A stretch of DNA of 42,641 nucleotides from Lentisphaerae bacterium GWF2_38_69 (GCA_001803205.1 MHBE01000006.1:1-42641), one strand, 5' to 3'; counted from the first letter of the stretch, positions 34,441 through 41,953 are shown. Notes: generated by a model from the sequence alone, not told the origin. Numbers and translations are program-made.

Positions 34441-35570
34441 AATTGTTTTCAATAAAAAGAGCCTATGCTGTTTTTCTTAAAGAATTTCTTCAACTAAGAA
34501 GAGACAGGCTTACAGCGGCAATGCTTTTCGGAATTCCTGTTGTTCAGCTTATTCTTTTCGGGTTTGCTATAAATAACAACCCGAAGCATCTTCCTACGAT
34601 ACTTGATGCAGGAAATTATTCAGATCCATTTGTGAGCAAATTTATTCATTCTTTGCAGAAAAGTGAATACTTTGATATTTCCAGTATTGCTTCAACGGAA
34701 AAATCTGAAAAGGCGATAAGAGAAAGCGATGTGTATTTTATTATTTCTGTTGAAGAAGATTTTAATCGCAAAATGGTAAGGGGAGAGCGCCCTGAGATAT
34801 TGATTGATGCTGATGCTACCGATCCCCAGGTTGTTACAGCCGCTTTATCTGTAGCCAAGCAGTCTTTTAATAATCTAATGGGTGAGTATTTTAAAGGCAG
34901 TCTAGGATATCTGACCCAGGGGCAACCGGGAGCTAATCTTATAATTCATAAACGATATAATCCCGAAGGAGTGATGCAGTTTTCAACTGTTCCGGGGCTC
35001 CTTGGTGTAATATTGACATTTACCCTCGTAATAATAACTGCTCTTTCTATGACCAAGGAAATTGAAAGAGATACTATGGAAAACCTTCTATGCATGCCTG
35101 TTACTCCTCTTGAGGTGCTGATAGGGAAAGTTATGCCGTATATCGGAATGGGGTTCATTCAGATGATATTTATTATTGTTTTGAGTAAATATATGTTTGA
35201 TTTGCCAATTGTTGGCAGCGTTTTCCTCCTGCTGTGTTCAGGGCTTCTCTTTATTTTTGCCTGTCTTTCTGTAGGAATTGTTTTTTCAACTTTAGCCAGA
35301 AATCAACTGCAGGCAGTGCAAATGTCAGTCTTTTTTTATCTTCCTTCAATAATGCTTTCGGGGTTTATGTTTCCATTCAAGGCCATGCCTGTGTGGGCTC
35401 AATGCATAGGGTATGTGCTTCCTCTTACTCACTTTAATGTTATAGTTCGCAGCATAATGCTTAAAGGAGCGACATTTTCAGATATAAAGATACGGATTCT
35501 GATAATAGCGGTTTTCGCTATGATAGTTCTTACTGTAGGAGTGTTTAAGTACAGAAAAACTATCGAATAA
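34437..35570 (+). CDS. ABC-2 type transporter permease, 377 aa
   Basis: The protein has the ABC-2 layout. One membrane helix at the N-terminus (RRDRLTAAMLFGIPVVQLILFG) is followed by a large extracytoplasmic domain (about 50-175). Five more helices follow from about residue 180, with the conserved KEIERDTMENLLCMPVTPLEVLIGK and LPLTHFNVIVRSIMLKG. The GTG start overlaps the ATPase stop (GTGA), so translation is coupled. Adaptor, ATPase and single permease together form a YbhGFSR-like exporter. The substrate is unknown. Confidence 0.9.
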   Translation: MKLFSIKRAYAVFLKEFLQLRRDRLTAAMLFGIPVVQLILFGFAINNNPKHLPTILDAGNYSDPFVSKFIHSLQKSEYFDISSIASTEKSEKAIRESDVYFIISVEEDFNRKMVRGERPEILIDADATDPQVVTAALSVAKQSFNNLMGEYFKGSLGYLTQGQPGANLIIHKRYNPEGVMQFSTVPGLLGVILTFTLVIITALSMTKEIERDTMENLLCMPVTPLEVLIGKVMPYIGMGFIQMIFIIVLSKYMFDLPIVGSVFLLLCSGLLFIFACLSVGIVFSTLARNQLQAVQMSVFFYLPSIMLSGFMFPFKAMPVWAQCIGYVLPLTHFNVIVRSIMLKGATFSDIKIRILIIAVFAMIVLTVGVFKYRKTIE

Positions 35571-35602
35571 TATTGTAACAATTTATTAACAAAGGAATAA
35601 AA

Positions 35603-35833
35603 ATGAGAAAAATACTTTTGACTGTAATTGCTATATTCTGTCTCTTTTCTTTTCTCAATGCGTATGATAAATCAGATCTGGAAAAATTGTTAAAGACTCA
35701 ATATTGCATTGGCGGAGATCTAAGCGACGCCGATTTAGAAAAAGCAAATCTTGAAGGCGCTGACCTTTCAAATGCAGATTTACCAGAATCAGATCTTACC
35801 AAATCTAACCTTAAGGGAGGTAATATTCAGTAA
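35603..35833 (+). CDS. Short secreted pentapeptide-repeat protein, possibly 3' truncated, 76 aa
   Basis: A signal peptide (MRKILLTVIAIFCLFSFLNA) precedes a pentapeptide-repeat tract of A(D/N)LxxAxL type: GGDLSDADLEKANLEGADLSNADLPE. The repeats stop abruptly at GGNIQ, only 5 to 6 units long, right where the IS66 remnant region begins. Pentapeptide proteins are usually longer, so the 3' end may have been cut by the mobile-element arrival. It could instead be a natural short form. It lies 33 bases after the exporter permease, with AAGGA upstream, and may be co-transcribed. Confidence 0.6.
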   Translation: MRKILLTVIAIFCLFSFLNAYDKSDLEKLLKTQYCIGGDLSDADLEKANLEGADLSNADLPESDLTKSNLKGGNIQ

Positions 35834-35989
35834 ACTGACTTTTCCAATCTTCTGTAGTCAGGGGAAATTGCCCTTTCGGCCAGCAGCATTGATACTTCTT
35901 CTGCATTTACCAGCTTTACTTTGGCTTCTTTGAATTCTGAAACATTCGAAAGCGTAAAAATTAACCCATTAGGAATCTGACTTGACAAA
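35827..35989 (-). other. Unidentified frame downstream of the left IS66 remnant
   Basis: On the minus strand this stretch continues open after the transposase stop (in another frame), with the tail SSQIPNGLIFTLSNVSEFKEAKVKLVNAEEVSMLLAERAI in the direction of the IS remnant (residues listed are only part of it). It has no ribosome binding site of its own. It may be the 3' non-coding end of the insertion sequence or a remnant of another gene, and I cannot name it. It overlaps the last bases of the pentapeptide gene. Confidence 0.3.
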
Positions 35990-36232
35990 TTATTTTTTTG
36001 AGTTTCGAGTTTTAGCTTTGGCCCATTGATCAGGGAGGAGTTCTCTGAGGTTTTTATGAGGATGTCCTGGAAGCCTTCTGAAAATATCTTCAAGATAAGC
36101 CTGGGGATCTATTTTCAAAGCTCTGCAAGTCTGAACAAAAGAATAAAGTACAGCCATAGACTTTCCAGCTTTCGGACTTCCTACGAACATCCAGTTCTTT
36201 TTCCCAAGAACGACTTTGCGCATTGACTGTTC
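35990..36232 (-). pseudogene. 3' remnant of an IS66-type transposase gene (left copy)
   Basis: Only the last 80 or so codons remain. The C-terminal IS66 signature is clear: EAEQSMRKVVLGKKNWMFVGS, then AVLYSFVQTCRALKIDPQAYLEDIF, HPHKNLRELLPDQW and a short basic tail (pieces of the family's conserved end). It starts at the outer edge of the recombinase element and has no 5' part on this side. The conserved Glu of the E-A-E motif is the probable third residue of the DDE triad. It is about 83% identical to the right-hand remnant over 72 aligned residues, so it is a different copy. It points away from the element. Confidence 0.85.
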
Positions 36233-36349
36233 AGCCTCTTATCCTGATATCTGGATAAGAGGCTTTATCCTTATCTTTAGAAAATCCCCAGCTTTTGAAG
36301 TCTGCTGCTTAAAAATCCATCATTTTCAATAAAACCTGGGGATTTTATT
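36231..36349 (+). repeat. Left terminal inverted repeat with recombination-core-like palindrome
   Basis: Its 119 bases match the right repeat (40300-40418, inverted) with two mismatches. It has an outer palindrome (arms 36233-36244 AGCCTCTTATCC and 36253-36264 GGATAAGAGGCT, spacer TGATATCT at 36245-36252). It also has an inner inverted repeat AAAATCCCCAG (36281-36291) with CTGGGGATTTT (36336-36346). The 12-8-12 layout equals a tyrosine recombinase core site. Confidence 0.92.
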
Positions 36350-36350
36350 T

Positions 36351-37385
36351 TTATCTAAGACCACAGAGTTTTGCTATTTCTTCCTCGCTGCAGTTTTTCC
36401 ATAATGGTTTTTCTTTTGATTGTTCCGGCGTTTCTACTGATTCGATTGCTGTACGGAGCATTTCCATAGAAGGAGTTGCATAAATTTTTGTAGTTTCTAT
36501 AGACGAATGTCCAAGTATTCTAGAAATCAGAGCTAATTCTACTCCATTCTGATAGAGATTTGTTGCTCTTGTCCTGCGGAACATATGGGGATAGACCTTT
36601 TGTGGTACATCCTGGCATTTTTCTCTGGCCTGACAGGAATACAGGGAAATAAAACGTTCAACATTGCTTTCTGACATTTTTCCTGTTTGTCCTTTTATTT
36701 TGGTATAGAATACGTAGTTTTTTCTGTCCGGGTGAGGATGAAATATTTTCAGGTACTGAGAAAGGTGTTCCGCAGTTCTTTGTGTAATTGCGGCAATTCT
36801 TTCTTTATTTCCTTTCCCATTGATTCTGATATATGGATTACTGGTTTCCAGCATCAAATCCTGAATATTTAGCCTCAGAAGTTCGTCCAGTCGGATAGCA
36901 GAATCATAAAGCAGGATCATGATAACTCTATCGCGCATAGCAGTTTTTGTATGCCCAGGTTGACAAAAGATGCAGCTTAAGGCTTCTTCAGATAAAATTG
37001 GTTTTTCTTTTTTTGGTACTTTGCACGACGGTATTTTTGAAATAACAAGCGCTGCTGATTGCAAAGCAATGTTCCTATCTGAAGCAAACCAAAGGTAAGT
37101 TCTAATTGCAGTCAGACGCTGATTACATGTACCGGGACTATTACCGGATTCTTTAAGGAAGATGATAAAGTCTTGTATAATCCTGGCATTACAGTCCTCA
37201 AACCGAAATTTTCTAATAGGAATTTTCCTTTCATTATACAAATAACGCCTGAAAATAGTAAGTGAATCGCAATATGATTTAATTGTTTCAGTGCTTCTGC
37301 CAAGCTGTTTAGGCATATATATATCCAGAAATTCCAATGTCATTGAAAAGAACAGCGTGCCTTCATAAATAACTCTATTCTTCAT
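36351..37385 (-). CDS. Tyrosine recombinase, third gene of the trio, 344 aa
   Basis: The catalytic domain is complete: Arg165 (SAIRLDELL), Lys191 (NGKGNKER), H267-x-x-R270 (YPHMFRRT), His293 (ILGHSSIETT) and the nucleophile Tyr302 (KIYATP). An N-terminal SAM-like DNA-binding domain (about residues 15-110, TIKSYCDSLTIFRRYL) precedes it. GAGGTGATG supplies the ribosome binding site. It overlaps the second gene by 11 bases. It is the gene next to the left inverted repeat, and its stop at 36351 is one base from that repeat. Confidence 0.93.
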   Translation of the reverse strand: MKNRVIYEGTLFFSMTLEFLDIYMPKQLGRSTETIKSYCDSLTIFRRYLYNERKIPIRKFRFEDCNARIIQDFIIFLKESGNSPGTCNQRLTAIRTYLWFASDRNIALQSAALVISKIPSCKVPKKEKPILSEEALSCIFCQPGHTKTAMRDRVIMILLYDSAIRLDELLRLNIQDLMLETSNPYIRINGKGNKERIAAITQRTAEHLSQYLKIFHPHPDRKNYVFYTKIKGQTGKMSESNVERFISLYSCQAREKCQDVPQKVYPHMFRRTRATNLYQNGVELALISRILGHSSIETTKIYATPSMEMLRTAIESVETPEQSKEKPLWKNCSEEEIAKLCGLR

Positions 37386-38355
37386 AAGACATCACCTCAG
37401 GAATGACTTTTTCTGAAATTCGGTCTTTTTGGCGAATTACTCGGAATGCATCTCTTACCTGATGGTAATAATACATGGTTTCTTCAGGATCATTATGCCC
37501 CAGATATCGACTTAAATATGGCATCATAGCATCTAGAGAGATACCCTCTGCCATCCATTGATTCAGTCGATTTACCACAAAGGTATGCCTTAATGCCTGA
37601 ACAGTAGGCTCCTTATCGCATTTTCCTGCATAAGGCGTCATTCCCCATAATTGTCTGAATGTTTTATCGACACTTGTTTTCTGGATATGCATCTGCGGAT
37701 TAAGTCCCGGGAAAAACCAAACGGAGTCAGGGCACATGTTTTCCATTTTCCGGGAATATTTTCGGCATAAGAGCGTAAAATCGTCTGTCATGTACACAAG
37801 TCTGTCTTTATTCCCTTTTGACTGCCTGACTGTAATAATACCATTCTCAAGGTCAACATCTTTCTTTTTAAGTCCACAACCTTCAGCAAGCCGCATTCCG
37901 CAACAATAATACATCCGGAACAGTATCTGGTACTCCATGGAAAAGCGATGCCAATGAGGGGTACTCGGGAGATAAGTGTCAATAATAGCAAACAACGCTG
38001 CCAGTTCATTACGCTCCAGTATATGAGGAACAGCAATAACTTCCGATGGCATGAAGCAGCGAGGAATATAGCTATTTATTCCCATTGAATTCATGTACTG
38101 GGAAAGTTGGCGCAGAATCGACACCCTCTGATTGCGGTAATTAATTCCTTCCGTTTCTCGCTGAATGACCCATTTCATGGTAATATCACGAGTTATAATT
38201 GGTTCATTATATCCATTTTCAAGACAGAACCGGTCAAAATAACTAAGAATATAAGCTTCATAGTCATAAATAAATCCATCAGCTTTTTTCTGGAGGATAA
38301 GCCCTTCAATGTAAGTGGCGAATACACTTTTATAATGATAACGCAACTGATTCAT
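37375..38355 (-). CDS. Tyrosine recombinase, second gene of the trio, 326 aa
   Basis: I place the start at ATG 38355 (MNQLRYHYKSV), whose first bases form an ATGA overlap with the stop of the first gene. AAAGGAGG lies nine bases upstream. The upstream in-frame ATG at 38403 gives an unlikely Arg/Ser-rich start. The catalytic set is Arg155 (CCGMRLAEG), Lys180 (QSKGNKDR), box II QALR (R256), His287 (YLGHNDPEE) and Tyr296 (MYYYH, central residue). The first His of the HxxR box is replaced by Gln253. It may therefore be an accessory or less active partner (inference). Confidence 0.92.
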   Translation of the reverse strand: MNQLRYHYKSVFATYIEGLILQKKADGFIYDYEAYILSYFDRFCLENGYNEPIITRDITMKWVIQRETEGINYRNQRVSILRQLSQYMNSMGINSYIPRCFMPSEVIAVPHILERNELAALFAIIDTYLPSTPHWHRFSMEYQILFRMYYCCGMRLAEGCGLKKKDVDLENGIITVRQSKGNKDRLVYMTDDFTLLCRKYSRKMENMCPDSVWFFPGLNPQMHIQKTSVDKTFRQLWGMTPYAGKCDKEPTVQALRHTFVVNRLNQWMAEGISLDAMMPYLSRYLGHNDPEETMYYYHQVRDAFRVIRQKDRISEKVIPEVMSYEE

Positions 38356-40250
38356 AAGAGCATGCCTCCTTTCACTTCTATTCCTTCTAGAGAAATGGCA
38401 CATTGCCGCATTGAGTTGCCATCAGTGGAGAGATAAACCATGACTGTTGATTTATTATTATGCCCAAGAGTCTCAGCGATAGTTTCCGCTTTTGTACTAT
38501 TCGTAAGCATTCGTGATGCAAATGTTTTGCGGGTAATATGAAATCCATGTGGATTGTTGGGCAAAACCTGCTTCAAAGCTCTTGCACATACTCCGCAGCA
38601 AAGTTTACCGTATGGAACCTTGTGCCTAATAAATATATACTCAGAAGTGGTAGATGGCCGACCACGGATAATGTATCTGAAAAGACAATTCCCGACCTCG
38701 GTTGGCATTGGAAGTTTTATAAATTTATCCGTCTTCTGCTGCTCTACAGAAATAACTGCTTTATCCCAATATATATCAGACAGCCTGAGTTTTGTTATAT
38801 CAGAAGCGCGTATTCCCATGCGAACTCCAAGAATTATCATTGCGGCATTACGCAGTTGAATACTACTTTGTTCATGATCCAGGGAATCATAAATAACTTT
38901 TAGGTCATCTCTATTAAGGGTTTTTATAATATTCACCTTGGGGGCACATTCATTCGATAACGCCAAATGCAGGGATGATGGAACAAAACATTTATCACCC
39001 AGATATTCTAAGAAGGTTCTTATTTTTGATGCATAAGCATTCTTAGCTTCCGAGGTTGAATGAGGATCAGAAAGATGAAATTGTTTTATGACTTCCGGTG
39101 ATATGTCTTCCCATGCGGTAATATCAGCTTGAATAAGGTATTCTAAGAAACGCAGGCATGAATTGCGATACATGTGAAATGTCGATAAAGCAAATCCTTC
39201 TCTTTGTCTTTCTGCCATAAAATCTTTGTATTCTTTTTGACACCACTCAGGGAGATAATCGGCTCTGTCTCTGCTATATGAATATGTAATTGCGGGGTTG
39301 ATGTCGCCGCTGTTTCTATACTGCTCAAAAATCTTTATTGCCCGACGGAAAGTCCGCCATTGAATTGTGTAGCATCGCATATGGATCGCCCAGTATAATG
39401 CAAGTTCCTGAGAATAAGCAAGACCATTGGCCTCCAAAAAGACAAACAGTTCATCCCATATCTCTCGATAATTTTTTCTTATAGTTAATGAATAACGGTG
39501 TTTCTTCAGACAATCGTTGCTCAACTGTATTGATAGGAAATAAAACTCTTCCGGCACTATGCAGGCTGCTTTTCCATGCCTGTAATATAAATCTTTATCA
39601 TTCGCCGGAACCTCTTCGATAAAAATGAGGCGGCTAAGCACAATTTTATCCAAAGCTAATGGGATAGAAGTTCTTACAAGCTTCATCCTGGCAAGACAAC
39701 GAAGAAAAATTCGGATTTCTCTGTTATGACGGTTTTTGGCTTTCTGGTTCTTATGTTTATCATCCCGATAATAGTTAAAAATCAATTTATGTGTAATTTC
39801 AGATACTTCATTTGCGCCATGATTGGATGCGTATACTAAAAACCTGGAGACTGAAGCTCGTAGTCTCTGAATATATTCAGCTTTATATTTTACAGATAGT
39901 TCATCTAAAAAAACATTTAATAATTCTTTATTCCGTTGACCCAGATATTTACAGTATTGAACCGCTTCATATGCTTTCTTTGTATTGATTATCTTACGAT
40001 TTTCCAATACATCGTTTATACGGGAAAGAGCCATTAGATAGTTTTTAAGTGTGCCAAGACAAAGATTAGGAGCTGCATCTTCCAGCCAGGACATAGCCAA
40101 TTCATGGGAATATTCTGCATCTTTTTCAACCAGATACATTTTAAAAAGCCGAAAACATCTTTTATGCGTATAAACGATACTGGAAGTGTAATTGTTCCTG
40201 GTAAGATACGCCATTACTTCGGTTACAGCTTGATTATAGTTTTGATACAT
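38352..40250 (-). CDS. Large tyrosine recombinase, first gene of the trio, 632 aa
   Basis: The C-terminal catalytic domain (from about residue 460) holds Arg481 (GIRASD), Lys506 (QQKTDK), H571-x-x-R574 (HITRKTFASRM), His597 (LGHNN) and Tyr606 (MVYLSTDG). The preceding 450 residues include two stretches that look like separate SAM-like core-binding domains (about 1-110 and 355-460). This duplication explains the length, as in Tn554 TnpB. A near-perfect ribosome binding site (AAAGGAGGTAATCAC) precedes the ATG. It leads the operon and is translationally coupled to the next gene. Confidence 0.93.
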   Translation of the reverse strand: MYQNYNQAVTEVMAYLTRNNYTSSIVYTHKRCFRLFKMYLVEKDAEYSHELAMSWLEDAAPNLCLGTLKNYLMALSRINDVLENRKIINTKKAYEAVQYCKYLGQRNKELLNVFLDELSVKYKAEYIQRLRASVSRFLVYASNHGANEVSEITHKLIFNYYRDDKHKNQKAKNRHNREIRIFLRCLARMKLVRTSIPLALDKIVLSRLIFIEEVPANDKDLYYRHGKAACIVPEEFYFLSIQLSNDCLKKHRYSLTIRKNYREIWDELFVFLEANGLAYSQELALYWAIHMRCYTIQWRTFRRAIKIFEQYRNSGDINPAITYSYSRDRADYLPEWCQKEYKDFMAERQREGFALSTFHMYRNSCLRFLEYLIQADITAWEDISPEVIKQFHLSDPHSTSEAKNAYASKIRTFLEYLGDKCFVPSSLHLALSNECAPKVNIIKTLNRDDLKVIYDSLDHEQSSIQLRNAAMIILGVRMGIRASDITKLRLSDIYWDKAVISVEQQKTDKFIKLPMPTEVGNCLFRYIIRGRPSTTSEYIFIRHKVPYGKLCCGVCARALKQVLPNNPHGFHITRKTFASRMLTNSTKAETIAETLGHNNKSTVMVYLSTDGNSMRQCAISLEGIEVKGGMLL

Positions 40251-40299
40251 GTGATTACCTCCTTTGTTGTTATAGGGTAATTACAGATATCAAATTTAT

Positions 40300-40418
40300 A
40301 ATAAAATCCCCAGGTTTTATTGAAAATGATGGATTTTTAAGCAGCAGACTTCAAAAGCTGGGGATTTTCTAAAGATAAGGATAAAGCCTCTTATCCTTAT
40401 ATCAGGATAAGAGGCTGA
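40300..40418 (-). repeat. Right terminal inverted repeat with recombination-core-like palindrome
   Basis: This is the inverted match of the left repeat. Its core has arms 40385-40396 and 40405-40416 with spacer TTATATCA (40397-40404). Read outside-in the spacer is TGATATAA, against TGATATCT at the left end. Inner inverted repeat arms are at 40303-40313 and 40358-40368. The only two differences between the two 119-base repeats are the last two bases of this spacer. Confidence 0.92.
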
Positions 40419-40665
40419 GCGCGCCATTAGAAAAGTGGTGCTCGGTAAAAAGAATTGGATGTTTGTCGGAAGTGTGAATGCTGGTAAAGCCATGGCTATT
40501 TTATATTCTTTTGTTCAGACTTGCCGTGAACTGAAAATAAATCCGCAGGAATACCTGGAAGATATTTTTAGAAGACTCTATAATCATCCTCACAAAAACC
40601 TTCGCGAATTACTTCCTGACCAGTGGTTAAAAAATAAAAACAGTGCAAACAGTACTCAGGCTTGA
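40417..40665 (+). pseudogene. 3' remnant of an IS66-type transposase gene (right copy)
   Basis: This is the same part of the transposase as on the left side, starting at the same codon: EAERAIRKVVLGKKNWMFVGS, then GKAMAILYSFVQTCRELKIN, LEDIFRRL and HKNLRELLPDQW, ending in a short Lys/Asn tail (pieces of the conserved end). It points away from the element. The 5' part is missing here too. By my count 12 of 72 residues differ from the left remnant, so the two copies are not recent duplicates. Its last bases overlap the reverse transcriptase frame. Confidence 0.85.
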
Positions 40666-41605
40666 TTCAAAATGGTATGATGATGGACTGCAGCTTGCCA
40701 AATGGTCGGACAGTTCTAAAAAAGTATTGTCTTTGGCTTTTTTTGAGCTCAGAGAAATACTGCTGCGGAAGGTAAGCCCATATTGCATGCACCTAAAAGG
40801 GCGAGGCGGGATTAAAGGTTCTGTCAGGCTGCTGCACAGAAAACTCATTGAATTCCCATTTGCCGCAAGATTTGATGTAAAATCATTTTACGGTTCCATA
40901 AACCACAAAATACTTCTTCGGCTGATAAACAATATGGATATCAAACCCACGGGCGGGACGCCCGTGGTACACCCGAAATCCGAACTATCAGAGATCATCA
41001 GAGATTATGTCATAATTCCGGACACCGAAAACAAAGGAAAAGGAATTGTCGCGGGGGGTGCACTGTCAACTCTGCTCGGAGCGCTTTATCTTTCTCCACT
41101 TGATAGTGCTATGAATGCGCTCTACAAAAAAGGCAGTATCTTTTACCTGCGCTACCAGGATGACTGTGTTATATTAGCTAAATCGAGATGGAAACTGAAA
41201 ACAGCTTTGAAGCTCTTATATACAACCCTCGATAAACTTCAGCTCAAGATTCACAGGGAAGAGAAGTATTTCGTAGGAAAATCCTCAAAAGGGATTTCTT
41301 TTCTCGGGTATTACTTTATCCCGGGAAGAAAACCCAAACCTTCATGTGAATGTTTGGGAAGATTCGTAAAACGGGCCAGACAGCTTTTGGAGCAGTTCCC
41401 TTCGACTGAAAATAGAGGGAATGTCACGCCCCGTTCCTACGACCAATCCAAAAAAGACCGACTCCTTGATTATGTAATGAAATTTTACACATACCTCGGA
41501 GCCGGACTGTGTGACGCGGCGTCTCATCGCCGCGCTCGCAAGATTATTCTGTTCATTGAATTCAAACTCGGGTTCGATCTGTCAGCCAAGATTACTCTTT
41601 GCTGA
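40643..41605 (+). CDS. Reverse transcriptase (group II-intron-like), possibly 5' truncated, 320 aa
   Basis: The RT core is present: HLKGRGGIKG, motif A with FDVKSFYGSI (Asp79), KGIVAGGALSTLLGALYLSPLD, the catalytic YQDD (residues 171-174) and FLGYYF. Fingers and palm are covered. There is no maturase, endonuclease or protease domain, so it is neither a standard group II intron protein nor a retrovirus-like polyprotein. The GGALST motif differs from the SQ form of diversity-generating retroelements. The start is unclear: the frame is closed by TAA at 40628, GTG 40643 has no ribosome binding site and the first ATG is residue 49. It may depend on the overlapping IS66 tail or be 5' trimmed. Two palindromic insertions lie inside. 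Confidence 0.85.
   Translation: MQTVLRLDSKWYDDGLQLAKWSDSSKKVLSLAFFELREILLRKVSPYCMHLKGRGGIKGSVRLLHRKLIEFPFAARFDVKSFYGSINHKILLRLINNMDIKPTGGTPVVHPKSELSEIIRDYVIIPDTENKGKGIVAGGALSTLLGALYLSPLDSAMNALYKKGSIFYLRYQDDCVILAKSRWKLKTALKLLYTTLDKLQLKIHREEKYFVGKSSKGISFLGYYFIPGRKPKPSCECLGRFVKRARQLLEQFPSTENRGNVTPRSYDQSKKDRLLDYVMKFYTYLGAGLCDAASHRRARKIILFIEFKLGFDLSAKITLC
40947..40967 (+). repeat. GC-rich palindrome inside the RT gene
   Basis: The arms CCACGGGCG and CGCCCGTGG (9 bp perfect) surround the loop GGA. In the RT frame it encodes PTGGTPVVH (residues 102-110), between two segments that are otherwise RT-like. It is far more GC-rich than its surroundings. This looks like an inserted mobile palindromic element that keeps the frame. 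Confidence 0.75.
41515..41534 (+). repeat. Second GC-rich palindrome inside the RT gene
   Basis: The arms CGCGGCG (41515-41521) and CGCCGCG (41528-41534) form a perfect 7-bp stem with a 6-base loop. In frame it encodes the Arg/Ala-rich DAASHRRAR (residues 291-299) near the C-terminus of the RT. It may be another inserted palindromic unit. Confidence 0.6.
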
Positions 41606-41953
41606 CTAGTCTTCCTCCGAAAATTGGAGATGGGTCATATTTGACGCTTACATTCCAGCAGTATATTTTCGCTTGTCTAAGTCTGCCTTTATTTGCAGCC
41701 CTGTCGTAGTCCCTGTAGCTCCGATTAGATAAACTATAACCTGGTAGGATGTCTCTGGTTATCCTCGACAATTGCAGGAAATGTAGGAAAACATTCTGTT
41801 TTCAATCATTATCCCCTTCATGCTCGCAGAAAAAACCTCCAGGAACTTCTGCGCCTGGTCAAAGTAACATTACCTTAAGCAATAACTAGAGGAAAAAGTG
41901 CCGTGTCCACTTTGGCAAAACTTAATATTAATCAACGACAGTCAAAAAGTGAA
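41606..41953. other. Gene-poor stretch between RT and the kinase-like gene
   Basis: No complete gene is seen. On the minus strand a 67-codon open frame without start (41592-41795) ends in SPIFGGRLVSKE and overlaps the RT 3' end. It may be a gene remnant. On the plus strand, no frame has both start and ribosome binding site. No tandem repeats and no template-repeat pair with A-biased mismatches were seen. Confidence 0.4.

Larger units (their letters stand above)
36231..40418. mobile_element. Three-recombinase element (RIT/Tn554-like), 4188 bp with 119-bp terminal inverted repeats
   Basis: The element is a compact cassette: left inverted repeat 36231-36349, three overlapping tyrosine recombinase genes on the minus strand, and right inverted repeat 40300-40418. 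The leading gene (near 40250) has a perfect AAAGGAGGT site. The last gene stops 1 base from the left repeat. Trio-recombinase (RIT) elements and Tn554 are known to use several tyrosine recombinases together. The size order here (632, 326, 344 aa) matches neither exactly, so I give the family as RIT-like. It carries no cargo gene and is bordered at both ends by the same IS66 codon. Confidence 0.82.

Noticed and set aside
38355-38403. Longer N-terminus for the second recombinase
   Set aside because: The extra 16 residues lie inside the first gene, are Arg/Ser/His-rich, and the ATGA-overlap start at 38355 has a strong ribosome binding site.
40643-41605. Diversity-generating retroelement
   Set aside because: The RT has GGALST instead of the SQ-type motif of DGR enzymes. 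No avd-like gene and no template/variable repeat pair with A-biased differences are seen within the window.
40643-41605. Group II intron
   Set aside because: There is no maturase X domain, endonuclease, recognisable domain V hairpin or interrupted exon near the RT gene.
41606-41953. CRISPR array or repeat-spacer structure beside the RT
   Set aside because: No regularly spaced repeat of 20 bases or more is seen. The stretch has only unrelated sequence.
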